Below are positions 1 through 8,118 of a stretch of 64,000 bases of DNA, piece by piece. The stretch lies in the NCBI RefSeq assembly GCF_029076445.1, contig NZ_JARESG010000008.1:124001-188000 (forward strand), in the 5' to 3' direction. The DNA is from Pseudarthrobacter naphthalenicus. Its GTDB lineage: Bacteria; Actinomycetota; Actinomycetes; Actinomycetales; Micrococcaceae. The position numbers were made by a program, and so were the translations under genes. Numbering within the stretch: position 1 is the stretch's first letter; each line of letters starts with the position of its first letter. The notes below the pieces were generated by a model. That model was not told where the DNA came from and did no database searches. It was given only the letters and a program-made list of their open reading frames with translations.

Positions 1-1
1 C

Positions 2-526
2 GGCGTGGACGTGGTCAGGGTGGAAACCGCCCTGCAGCTGAGGGAAGCCGCGCTTGCGGCAGCTGCCGATTCCGACGTCGTCATCATGGCCGCCGCGGTG
101 GCAGACTTCCGTCCTGCGGAGGTCTCCGGCACAAAAATCAAAAAGCGCGATGACACGGCGGACCCGGTCATTACCCTGGTCCGCAACCCGGACATCCTGC
201 AGGAATTGGTGGAGGCCCGCAGCGCTCCCGGGAATGAGGCTGCCCGCCGCCACCAGCTGATTGTCGGCTTCGCGGCGGAAACAGGTGACGGCCAGGGGGA
301 CGTCGTGGCGTACGCCGAGGCAAAACTCAAGCGCAAGGGCTGCGATCTCCTGGTGGTCAACCATGTGGGAACGGACAAGGTGTTTGGGCAGGACACCAAT
401 TCGGTAGTCATCCTGGCCCGCTCCGGCGCCGAACCTCAAGAGGCAGCCGGGTCCAAGTCCGAGGTTTCGGCCGCCGTGATCACACGGGTCGGCCACGAGC
501 TGAACCACGTTTCACCGCACGCCTGA
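2..526 (+). CDS. coaBC: Phosphopantothenoylcysteine decarboxylase / phosphopantothenate-cysteine ligase, C-terminal part
   Basis: The reading frame is open at the left edge, so only the C-terminal ~174 residues are visible. They correspond to the CoaB (ligase) half of the bifunctional coenzyme A enzyme, which joins cysteine to 4'-phosphopantothenate using CTP. Visible family signatures are the AAAVADFRP segment, the lysine-rich KIKKRDD motif that contacts the nucleotide, NPDIL, and the GFAAET strand. The CoaC flavoprotein half must lie outside the window. metK follows 78 bases downstream, a common actinobacterial order (coaBC-metK-priA). Confidence 0.93.
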   Translation, partial: GVDVVRVETALQLREAALAAAADSDVVIMAAAVADFRPAEVSGTKIKKRDDTADPVITLVRNPDILQELVEARSAPGNEAARRHQLIVGFAAETGDGQGDVVAYAEAKLKRKGCDLLVVNHVGTDKVFGQDTNSVVILARSGAEPQEAAGSKSEVSAAVITRVGHELNHVSPHA

Positions 527-604
527 CCCGCTCGCCGAACAGCGTTTCCTTAGCACGGGGACGCACGCGGCCGGACGTCCGTTCCCAACCAGTAAGGTAG
601 TTGA

Positions 605-1840
605 GTGACTTTACCGCTGCACATTCCCCACACCCACGGGGCCACGCCCTCCGCGCTCCGGCTCTTTACCTCCGAGTCGGTCACCGAAGGCCACCCGGAC
701 AAAATCTGCGACCAGATCAGTGACGCCATCCTGGACGCGCTGCTGGCAGTGGACCCGGAGTCCCGCGTCGCCGTCGAGACCATGGCCACCACCGGCCTGG
801 TCCACGTCGCCGGTGAGGTCACCACGGACGCCTACGTTGAAATCCCGCAGATCGTCCGGGAGACCATCCTGGGGATCGGCTACGACTCGTCGGCCAACGG
901 TTTCGACGGCGCCCGCTGCGGCGTGTCAGTATCCATCGGCCAGCAGTCCAATGACATCGCCGGGGGTGTTTTCAATTCGCTGGAAGCCCGTGAAGGCCGC
1001 CAGGAGGACGATTACGATCTTCAGGGCGCCGGCGACCAGGGTCTGATGTTCGGCTACGCCAGCGACGAAACCCCGTCTTACATGCCCACCCCGATCTGGC
1101 TGGCACACCGCCTGTCCGAACGCCTCACGGTGGTGCGCAAGTCCGGCGAACTGGCCTATCTCCGTCCCGACGGCAAGACCCAGGTCACCGTGGGCTACGA
1201 CAAAGACGTGCCCGTCTCCGTCGAGACCGTGGTCATTTCAAGCCAGCACGCGGAAGGCACCAGCCTGGACCGGCTCCGCGCCGACCTCGCCTCCTTCGTC
1301 ATCGCCCCGGTGCTGGCTGCCGCCAACCTGGACATCACCCGGGCTGTAAACATCCTCAACCCTGCCGGCGAGTTCGTCATCGGCGGACCCGTGGGCGACG
1401 CCGGCCTGACCGGCCGCAAGATCATCGTGGACACCTACGGCGGCATGGCCCGCCACGGCGGCGGTGCCTTCTCCGGCAAGGACCCGTCCAAGGTGGACCG
1501 GTCCGCGGCCTACGCCATGCGCTGGGTGGCCAAGAACGTGGTGGCAGCCGGCCTTGCCAAGCGCGCCGAGATCCAGATCGCCTACGCCATCGGGCAGGCC
1601 CGTCCAGTAGGCACCTACGTGGAAACCTTCGGCACCGAAACAGTGGACCCGGCCCGCATCAGCGACGCCATCGCCGAGATCTTCGACCTCCGCCCCCGCG
1701 CCATCATCGACGCCCTGGATCTCAAACGGCCCATCTACGCCAAAACGGCCGCGCACGGACACTTCGGCCGCGACGATCCCGATTTCACGTGGGAGCGGCT
1801 GGACCGTGTGGACGACCTCAAGGCCTTCTTCAACGCCTAG
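605..1840 (+). CDS. metK: S-adenosylmethionine synthase
   Basis: A 411-residue, full-length methionine adenosyltransferase that makes S-adenosylmethionine from ATP and methionine in the cytoplasm. The three-domain family signatures are present: [18 protein letters not shown] near residue 24, [12 protein letters not shown] near 140, and the glycine-rich [19 protein letters not shown] near 285. The GTG start is preceded by TAAGGT at 593-598, six bases upstream. That string could serve as a -10 box for a nearly leaderless mRNA, or its AAGG could act as a weak ribosome site. No SAM riboswitch fits in the 78-base gap to coaBC. Confidence 0.97.
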   Translation: MTLPLHIPHTHGATPSALRLFTSESVTEGHPDKICDQISDAILDALLAVDPESRVAVETMATTGLVHVAGEVTTDAYVEIPQIVRETILGIGYDSSANGFDGARCGVSVSIGQQSNDIAGGVFNSLEAREGRQEDDYDLQGAGDQGLMFGYASDETPSYMPTPIWLAHRLSERLTVVRKSGELAYLRPDGKTQVTVGYDKDVPVSVETVVISSQHAEGTSLDRLRADLASFVIAPVLAAANLDITRAVNILNPAGEFVIGGPVGDAGLTGRKIIVDTYGGMARHGGGAFSGKDPSKVDRSAAYAMRWVAKNVVAAGLAKRAEIQIAYAIGQARPVGTYVETFGTETVDPARISDAIAEIFDLRPRAIIDALDLKRPIYAKTAAHGHFGRDDPDFTWERLDRVDDLKAFFNA

Positions 1841-1928
1841 CCTGCCGTCAGCGCCCCGCCAATCATCTGACCCCGCTGGAAATGTCAGGGCCAGGTGGTT
1901 GGCTGGTTTGTGAAAGGGGGTAACGGAC

Positions 1929-4100
1929 ATGGCAACACCTGAGACGGTCCACACCGGCCACGGCGTGCCCGGCCCCGTCCAGCCGTCCCTGCTTCAAGGG
2001 TTCCCCGCGGCCACCCGGCCGCCGGGACCGCCGCTGGCCGCCCACCTGCCCGTAGCCAGGGTGCAGGTGGAGACTTCCCTGCCGCACCTGGACCGGCCTT
2101 TCGACTACAGCGTGCCGGCAGAACTCGATCAGGCCGCGCAGGCGGGCGTCCGGGTAAAAGTGCGTTTCAACGGGCAGGAACTCACCGGGTTCATCATCGA
2201 ACGCACCACAGAGTCCGACGCCGGCCACACCCTTGTGCCGCTGCAGAAAGTCATCTCTCCGGTTGCCGTCCTCACACCCGCGGTGCGGGATCTGGTAAAC
2301 GCCGTCGCCGCCCGGTACGCGGGCACAGTCAACGATGTGCTGCGGGTGGCCGTCCCGCCGCGGATGGCACGCGTGGAGAAGGATTTCCTCGCCGCTGCCG
2401 TCCCGGAAGCGGCTGAGGCGCAGCGTGGCACGCCGACAGCCGGGAAGACCGGCCAGTCCACGCCGGGAGAGTCCGGCGTTGCGCCTGGTTCCTCAGGGGA
2501 GGGCGGCTGGGCAGGTTACCGCAACGGTCCGGCGTTTGTCCGCCACCTGCAGGAGGGCGGGAGCCCGCGGGCGGTCTTCAGCCCGCTGCAGGGCTACGGC
2601 CAGGCGGCGTGGCCCCGGTTGATCGCCGAGGCGGTGGCCGCAGTCCGTGCCTCCGGCCGCGGCGCCCTGGTCGTGGTGCCTGACTACCGCGACCTGGACC
2701 AGCTGGAGCAGGCGTTGCTGGACGTCCTGCCCGCCACTGACATCGCCCGGCTCACGGCAGATGACGGACCGACGCCGCGCTACCGCAGTTTCCTGCGCAT
2801 CCTGGCCGGATCGGCGCGGGTGGCCATCGGCACACGGTCCGCAGCTTTCGCCCCCGTTCAGGACCTGGGCCTCGTGGTCTGCTGGGACGACGGCAACGAG
2901 CTCCACATCGAACAGCGCTCCCCGTACGCCCATGCCCGTGAGGTGTTGCTGCTCCGCGCGGATCAGGAGGGCACGGCATGCCTGATGGCGGGCCACGCCA
3001 GGAGTACGGAGCTGCAGCGGCTGGTGGAGGCGGGCTGGGCCATGCCGGTGGAAGCGGAGCGGGCACTGGTGCGGCGGACGGTTCCGCGCGTCCTGAACAC
3101 CGCCGACAGCTTTGAACAGGAACGCGACCGGCTCGCGCTGGTGGCACGGCTTCCCGGCGCGGCGTGGCGGGCTGCCAAGGAAGGGCTGGAACGCGGGCCG
3201 GTGCTGGTGCAGGTGGCCAGGGCAGGCTACGCGCCGTCACTGGTTTGTGAGACGTGCCGGGAGCCCGCGCGCTGCCAGTCCTGCCGGGGACCCCTGGCCA
3301 TTGGCGGAGCCAGCGGCAGCTCGGCCATTCCGCAGTGCCGCTGGTGCTCCACGCCCGCCCCGGACTGGCAGTGCGTCCACTGCTCCGGGCGGAAGCTTCG
3401 GAAAGGTGCCACCGGAGTCCTGCGGACTGCCGAGGAGCTGGGCCGGGCGTTCTCCGGTAAAGCGGTCATCACGTCCTCGGGCGATCAGGTCAAGGCCGTG
3501 GTGGGCACCGCGAACGCCCTGGTGGTGGCCACCATCGGAGCCGAGCCCGTTGCCGAGGCCGGCTATGCCGCTGCCCTCCTGCTCGATGGCGACTCGCTGC
3601 TGCGCCGGGAAAACCTGCGGGCCGGGGAGGACACCGTGCGCCGTTGGTTCAACGCCGCCGCGCTGGTGCGTCCCGCGTCCGACGGCGGCCTGGTGGTCAT
3701 TACCGCGACCGAAAGCGTGGCGGTGGGTGCCCTGCTGCGGTGGGATCCTGCCGGGTATGCCCGGCGGGAGCTGGAGCTCCGGATGGAACTCCAGCTGCCC
3801 CCTGCCGTCCGGATCGCCTCGGTCACGGGGCCCCGCACCGCCGTCGTTCATTTCACCGCCGCGGTGGAGCACCAATTGGACCCGTCAGGGGTGCACCTGC
3901 GGACCGCAGGTCCCGCTCCTGTGATACTCACGGGCTCTGCGGCGGCCCAACAGTGCGACGACGTCCGGACCCTGCTGTTCTTCCCATACGGGCAGGCCGG
4001 CGCCGTTACCCGGGTGCTGCGGTCAACCAAGGCTGCTGCGGCCGCCAAGCGGACTGAGGAGCCGGTACAGGTCAGGCTCGACGGCGTTGACGTCCTGTAA
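1929..4100 (+). CDS. priA: Probable primosomal protein N' (PriA), helicase motifs lost
   Basis: A 723-residue PriA homologue, a replication-restart protein. The N-terminal 3'-DNA-binding domain (from about residue 40, LPVARVQVETSLPHLDRPFDY) and the zinc-binding module (four CxxC pairs between about residues 440 and 490: CETC, CQSC, CRWC, CVHC) are intact. The ATPase is not: where Walker A (GxTGSGKT) should be there is FSPLQGYGQAAWPRL near residue 217, and the DEEH box is replaced by CWDDGNELH. Actinobacterial PriA proteins are known to lack helicase motifs, so this looks like the lineage's normal form, probably a DNA-binding scaffold. An ATG at 1929 follows GAAAGGGGG. Confidence 0.92.
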   Translation: MATPETVHTGHGVPGPVQPSLLQGFPAATRPPGPPLAAHLPVARVQVETSLPHLDRPFDYSVPAELDQAAQAGVRVKVRFNGQELTGFIIERTTESDAGHTLVPLQKVISPVAVLTPAVRDLVNAVAARYAGTVNDVLRVAVPPRMARVEKDFLAAAVPEAAEAQRGTPTAGKTGQSTPGESGVAPGSSGEGGWAGYRNGPAFVRHLQEGGSPRAVFSPLQGYGQAAWPRLIAEAVAAVRASGRGALVVVPDYRDLDQLEQALLDVLPATDIARLTADDGPTPRYRSFLRILAGSARVAIGTRSAAFAPVQDLGLVVCWDDGNELHIEQRSPYAHAREVLLLRADQEGTACLMAGHARSTELQRLVEAGWAMPVEAERALVRRTVPRVLNTADSFEQERDRLALVARLPGAAWRAAKEGLERGPVLVQVARAGYAPSLVCETCREPARCQSCRGPLAIGGASGSSAIPQCRWCSTPAPDWQCVHCSGRKLRKGATGVLRTAEELGRAFSGKAVITSSGDQVKAVVGTANALVVATIGAEPVAEAGYAAALLLDGDSLLRRENLRAGEDTVRRWFNAAALVRPASDGGLVVITATESVAVGALLRWDPAGYARRELELRMELQLPPAVRIASVTGPRTAVVHFTAAVEHQLDPSGVHLRTAGPAPVILTGSAAAQQCDDVRTLLFFPYGQAGAVTRVLRSTKAAAAAKRTEEPVQVRLDGVDVL

Positions 4101-4109
4101 CCGTCTCCG

Positions 4110-5201
4110 TTAGCGGCGGCGCTTCCGGCGGGACCGGGCGGCCACGATATCGTGGGCGGTGTCCACGAGCTCCCGCGCGGATTCGTCCCAGCTGAATTCC
4201 GCCGCCCGGGCCACGGAACGGCGGGAGACATCCTGCCAGTGTTGCTGGTCCCGGAGTTTCTGCACGGCAGCGGCAAAGTCGACGGGGGACCCGGGATCAA
4301 CGTACGAGGCAGCCTCGCCGCCCACCTCCCGGAAAATCGGGATGTCGCTGGCGATCACCGGCGTGCCCAGTGACATGGCTTCCACCAGCGGCAGCCCGTA
4401 GCCTTCGGCACGGGAGAGGCTGACTAAAGCAGTGGTGCGTTTGAGCAGGTCCGTGTATTCGTCGTCGGTGACGCCGTTGTGGAAGACCACCTTGGCGCCG
4501 GCAGGGACCATGCGCTCAAGATCGGCGCGCCGTTCCGGTGTGATCCGGCTGAGCAGATGCAGCGTGAAGTCGGGCAGCGCGGACATCCCGGCAATCAGGG
4601 TCTCCACGTTTTTGTAGGGCATGAACGAACCCATGTAGAGCAGGGTATGGTCGGATCCGGCGGCCGGGTCCCGCGGCTCCTGCGCGGGCTGGGGTGCGTT
4701 GCTGATGATCCGCACCGGCCGGCTGGTCAGCCGGTATTTGGCCATCAGCGCTTCAGTGGTCCTGCTGATGGTGGCTACGACGTCCGCGCGGTTCAGGAGG
4801 AGTCGCTGGGGCCAGAAGGCTTTGTGGTAGAGGCGCCAGAGGATGCGCACCGGCGCGGGCAGGAATCCCGGCGGGGCGGGGTGCTCGTAATAGATGAGGT
4901 CGTGGAGGGTCAGGACCAGGCCGTAGTCGCGCCCCCAGCTGCCCATGGTCTGCATGGGACAGACCACCACGTCCGCCCCTAACGGATTGATTTTGCGCGC
5001 CACAAACAGCTCCGCGGGGGAGAGCGGGCTGTTGATCAGCGTGTAGGGAACGTCCGGGAGCAGGGCGAGCTGACGGGGATCACTGATCAGCATGGAGACG
5101 TCGGCGATCCTGGCCGTCGCTGCGATCAGGCTTGCCCCGTAGCGACTGATCCCGTCGTGGTGGTCGTGTCGGGTGAACCGGGCATCGATGAGAATCTTCA
5201 C
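4110..5201 (-). CDS. Glycosyltransferase, GT4 family
   Basis: A 363-residue GT-B fold retaining glycosyltransferase (Glycos_transf_1 type). The C-terminal half carries the nucleotide-sugar motif EGYGLPLVE (E-x7-E) near residue 264, preceded by LLYMGSFMPYKN and followed by GTPVIASDIP. The N-terminal half (MKILIDARFTRHDHHDGISRY) fits the acceptor-binding domain. No signal peptide or membrane span is seen; the Arg/Lys-rich tail (SRRKRRR) may touch the membrane. Its start overlaps the stop of the upstream hydrolase by 4 bases (ATGA), so the two are translated together. Donor and acceptor cannot be told from sequence. Confidence 0.9.
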   Translation of the reverse strand: MKILIDARFTRHDHHDGISRYGASLIAATARIADVSMLISDPRQLALLPDVPYTLINSPLSPAELFVARKINPLGADVVVCPMQTMGSWGRDYGLVLTLHDLIYYEHPAPPGFLPAPVRILWRLYHKAFWPQRLLLNRADVVATISRTTEALMAKYRLTSRPVRIISNAPQPAQEPRDPAAGSDHTLLYMGSFMPYKNVETLIAGMSALPDFTLHLLSRITPERRADLERMVPAGAKVVFHNGVTDDEYTDLLKRTTALVSLSRAEGYGLPLVEAMSLGTPVIASDIPIFREVGGEAASYVDPGSPVDFAAAVQKLRDQQHWQDVSRRSVARAAEFSWDESARELVDTAHDIVAARSRRKRRR

Positions 5202-6127
5202 GCGGGGTGGTCCTTAAGGAAGCTGCGAATGAAACCGGCGGCCGGTGCGGGCGTTTCGTAATGGATCAGATGGCCGACGCCGGCAATGACTTTGAGTTCC
5301 CCGTCCGGCAGGAGCCCGGCGAGGACGTGCTGGTCCGGCAGCGTGGCGATTTCGTCCTTCTCGCCGGCCACGAGCAGCACCGGCAGGGTGAGCTTCTCAG
5401 CAACCTCCGCCACGTGCGCGCTCACGGATGCGGTGAATGCCTGGAGGAGGCTTTCCCGGTCCGCGAAGCTGCTGAAGTAGGCGTGATGCTGGCCATGGAT
5501 GAACCGGCGCAGGTCCTTGTCGGCCGTCTTGGCCATGGTCTCGCTCATGACCCGGACAATCAGCGGGCTCCGCAGCAGCGCCAGGCCCAGGGTGCGGGGG
5601 AGGCGTGCCGCGAGCCGATAATAGAGCACGGCCAATTTGGTCATGAGGCCCTTGGGGCCTTCCAGGGCGGGCGCGGCGATGGGATTGATGAGGATCAGCG
5701 GGGTGACCGTCCCGGGATGCGCGGCCACAAAGTGGGACGCGATGATGGAGCCGAAGGAGTGGCCCAGCAGCACGGTGTCCGGGCCCAGGCCGAGCGCCGC
5801 CATGAAGGAGCTGATGAAGTCGCCGTACTGGGACACCGAATGCTGTCCCGCCGCGAACGCGGCTGAGCTGCCGAAACCGGGCAGGTCCGGCATGATGATC
5901 CGCATTTCCGGCAGCTGATCGGCCACGCGGAGCAGGCCATGGTGGTCGCCGCGGAACCCGTGGATGACCAGGATGGTGCGGGTTTCGGCAGTGACCCGGA
6001 CCGGTTCATAGGTCCAGTACGCGACGCGGCTGCCATCGAGTTCGATGTGCGCGGCATGGGTGCGGGCGGCCAGCCCGGTGCTGAAGTAGGCCGGCGCGGC
6101 GGATGGCTGGCGGGCAGCGGTCTTCAC
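5198..6127 (-). CDS. Alpha/beta-fold hydrolase
   Basis: A 309-residue alpha/beta hydrolase. The oxyanion-hole motif VIHGFRGD, nucleophile elbow GHSFGS (Ser near residue 124), acid residue in GEKDEIA (Asp near 257) and catalytic His in GVGHLIHYE (near 285) are all present, so it should be active, probably on an ester or similar small substrate. It lies between an aldo/keto reductase (11-base gap upstream) and a glycosyltransferase (4-base overlap downstream) on the minus strand. The substrate is unknown. Confidence 0.88.
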   Translation of the reverse strand: MKTAARQPSAAPAYFSTGLAARTHAAHIELDGSRVAYWTYEPVRVTAETRTILVIHGFRGDHHGLLRVADQLPEMRIIMPDLPGFGSSAAFAAGQHSVSQYGDFISSFMAALGLGPDTVLLGHSFGSIIASHFVAAHPGTVTPLILINPIAAPALEGPKGLMTKLAVLYYRLAARLPRTLGLALLRSPLIVRVMSETMAKTADKDLRRFIHGQHHAYFSSFADRESLLQAFTASVSAHVAEVAEKLTLPVLLVAGEKDEIATLPDQHVLAGLLPDGELKVIAGVGHLIHYETPAPAAGFIRSFLKDHPA

Positions 6128-6138
6128 GATTCCCCGTC

Positions 6139-7008
6139 CTAGTTGACGTTGTCCGGGTGGGAGCCGGTGCGCTGCCCGCGCTCAAGCTCCGCAAGGGCCG
6201 CCATGTCGCGATCCGACAGGGCAAAGCCGAACACGTCCAGGTTCTCCCGGATGCGCGCCTCGGAACTTGCCTTGGGAATGGCGATGTTACCCAGCTGGAT
6301 ATGCCACCGCAGGATGATCTGCGCGGCTGTCCGCCGGTGTTCGGCTGCCAGGGCAAGCACCACGGGATCCGCCAGCACGTGGCCGCGGCCCAGCGGGCTC
6401 CAGGCCTCGGTCAGGATTCCCAGGCCCCGGTGCTTTTCCCTGAGCTCCGCCTGCTGCAGCCAAGGGTGCAGTTCGATCTGGTTTACCGCCGGCACCACTT
6501 CCGCGGTTTCCAACAGGCGGTCCAGGTGGGCCGGCTGGAAGTTGCAGACACCGATGGCGCGCACTTTCCCCTCGCGGTAAAGGGTCTCCAGGGCGCGGTA
6601 CGTTTCGGCGAAGAGACCCCGCCGGGCACAGGGCCAGTGGATCAGGTACATGTCCACGTAGTCGAGGCCGAGGTTGACCATGGAGGTATCGAACGCCCGC
6701 AGCGTTTTGTCATAACCCTGATCGTCGTTCCAGACCTTCGTGGTGACGAAGACGTCCTCACGCCGGAGCCCCGGCGAGGATTCGCCGGAACCGCCGCTCC
6801 CGGCGTCGGAATCAACGGCCGCACCAAGGGCCCGGGCCACGCCGGTTTCGTTGCCGTACATGGCGGCGGTGTCGAAGTGCCGGTAACCGGTGCCCAGGGC
6901 CATGGCCACCAAGGATGAAGCCTCCGCCACCGGAACCTTGTAGAGCCCAAACCCCAACTGGTCGATCAGCACACCGTTGTTGAGACTAAGCCGGGGAGAA
7001 GGTTTCAT
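6139..7008 (-). CDS. Aldo/keto reductase
   Basis: A 289-residue NADPH-dependent aldo/keto reductase of the 2,5-diketo-gluconate reductase-like group. The catalytic tetrad can be seen as Asp and Tyr in DTAAMYGNE, Lys in TTKVW and His in IHWPC. The nucleotide-binding tail is IPKASSEARIRENLDVF. I chose the ATG at 7008 (MKPSPRLSLNNG): the frame stays open to 7080, but that longer start would run 62 bases into the regulator gene, and homologues begin at this motif. There is an insertion rich in Asp/Ser/Gly near residues 65-80. Confidence 0.9.
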   Translation of the reverse strand: MKPSPRLSLNNGVLIDQLGFGLYKVPVAEASSLVAMALGTGYRHFDTAAMYGNETGVARALGAAVDSDAGSGGSGESSPGLRREDVFVTTKVWNDDQGYDKTLRAFDTSMVNLGLDYVDMYLIHWPCARRGLFAETYRALETLYREGKVRAIGVCNFQPAHLDRLLETAEVVPAVNQIELHPWLQQAELREKHRGLGILTEAWSPLGRGHVLADPVVLALAAEHRRTAAQIILRWHIQLGNIAIPKASSEARIRENLDVFGFALSDRDMAALAELERGQRTGSHPDNVN

Positions 7009-7018
7009 AGGACTGACT

Positions 7019-7993
7019 TTACCCATTGGCCGGGGCCACACCTTCAAAGCCCACCAGACGGCGCGCGGTGGCTTCATCAAGGATCAGGTCGGTGGCGAGG
7101 CCCGCGGTGAGGGCGCCGCGCAGGCCGTTGATCTTGGACGCGCCGGACACCACGCAGATCCGGCGGCGGACCTGCCGCAACTGCGAGAGCGCCGGGCCGG
7201 TGGAACGTTCGTTCAGGACAATGCCGTCCGAGGATCCGTCCCGGCGGAAAAAGACGGTGGCGACGTCACCCACCACATCGGAGCGGGCAAGCATCCGAAG
7301 ATCGGACTCGTCCAGGTAGCCGCCGGCATAAACGTGGCTCGGATAGTCCGCTTCGACGGATCCGACCCCGAAAATGGCGATGCTCATCCTGGCCTGCAGA
7401 TCCAGGATGCGCTGCACGCTGCGCTCATTCCACATGGCCGCCTTGGTGGATGCATGGTCAAAGAACGCGGGCACCGGGAACTGCTCCACCCGGGCACCGT
7501 AGGCGCTGCCGAAACGGCGCATGATGTCGCTCGCATAGGTGATGCCGGTGGTATGCATGTTCCCGGCGCCGTTGAGTTGGACCACCACCGTGTCGTGGGT
7601 GATCTTGCGCGTCAGGTGCCTGCTGACGGCGCTGAGCGTGGAGCCCCAGGCGACGCCCAGGATGGCGTTGGAATCCACCAGGGGCCCGATGGTACGTGCC
7701 GCCTGCAGGGCCACGCGGTCAAGGGTTTCAGCCTCGTTAAGCGACTCGAGGACCGGAACGACGTGAACGTCCACGTTGTACTCCCGCCGGATCAGGCTTT
7801 CAAGCTCCGGGCCCGTGTCCAGCGGGTTGCGGATCTGGATTTGGACCAGACCTGTGTCCCTGGCTGCGGAAAGAAGCCTCGACACCGTGGACCGTGACGT
7901 CCGGAGTTCGCGGGCGATCGCGTCCATGGTCAGGTCCTGGAGGTAATACATCTGTGCAGCCCGGAGAGCGTCTGAGTGGCGGGAGTGCATCAT
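7019..7993 (-). CDS. SorC/DeoR-type sugar-binding transcriptional regulator
   Basis: A 324-residue regulator with an N-terminal helix-turn-helix (LTMDAIARELRTSRSTVSRL, about residues 18-38) and a SorC-type phosphosugar-binding domain (VAWGSTLSAVSRHL, VVQLNGAG, FGVGSVE). Start chosen at the paired ATGs 7993/7990; the open frame reaches 8095, but that upstream stretch has no regulator-like sequence. It is divergent from glpD with a perfect inverted repeat between them, so I infer it controls glycerol use, with a phosphorylated triose or glycerol-3-phosphate as a plausible effector. Actinobacterial glycerol genes are often under other families (for example IclR-type GylR). Confidence 0.88.
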   Translation of the reverse strand: MMHSRHSDALRAAQMYYLQDLTMDAIARELRTSRSTVSRLLSAARDTGLVQIQIRNPLDTGPELESLIRREYNVDVHVVPVLESLNEAETLDRVALQAARTIGPLVDSNAILGVAWGSTLSAVSRHLTRKITHDTVVVQLNGAGNMHTTGITYASDIMRRFGSAYGARVEQFPVPAFFDHASTKAAMWNERSVQRILDLQARMSIAIFGVGSVEADYPSHVYAGGYLDESDLRMLARSDVVGDVATVFFRRDGSSDGIVLNERSTGPALSQLRQVRRRICVVSGASKINGLRGALTAGLATDLILDEATARRLVGFEGVAPANG

Positions 7994-8006
7994 TCGGCAT
8001 CCATTC

Positions 8007-8020
8007 TGCACGTTTGTGCA
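8007..8020. promoter_or_regulatory. Candidate operator, TGCAC-N4-GTGCA
   Basis: A perfect inverted repeat with 5-base arms and a 4-base spacer lies 14 bases before the regulator start and about 100 bases before glpD. It is the only clear dyad in this divergent region. Binding by the neighbouring SorC-type protein is inferred from position alone. Confidence 0.5.
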
Positions 8021-8118
8021 TAGAGCTTGACTGGTTTTTCCATAAGTCCAAAGAATAGTTGAAGAAGGGCGGCTGACCTGCGAAGGTAGCCCCATGGACT
8101 AAACCCAAGGAGCAGTTT

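Noticed and set aside
550..604. A SAM riboswitch before metK
   Set aside because: The 78-base gap between coaBC and metK is too short and contains none of the conserved S-box segments.
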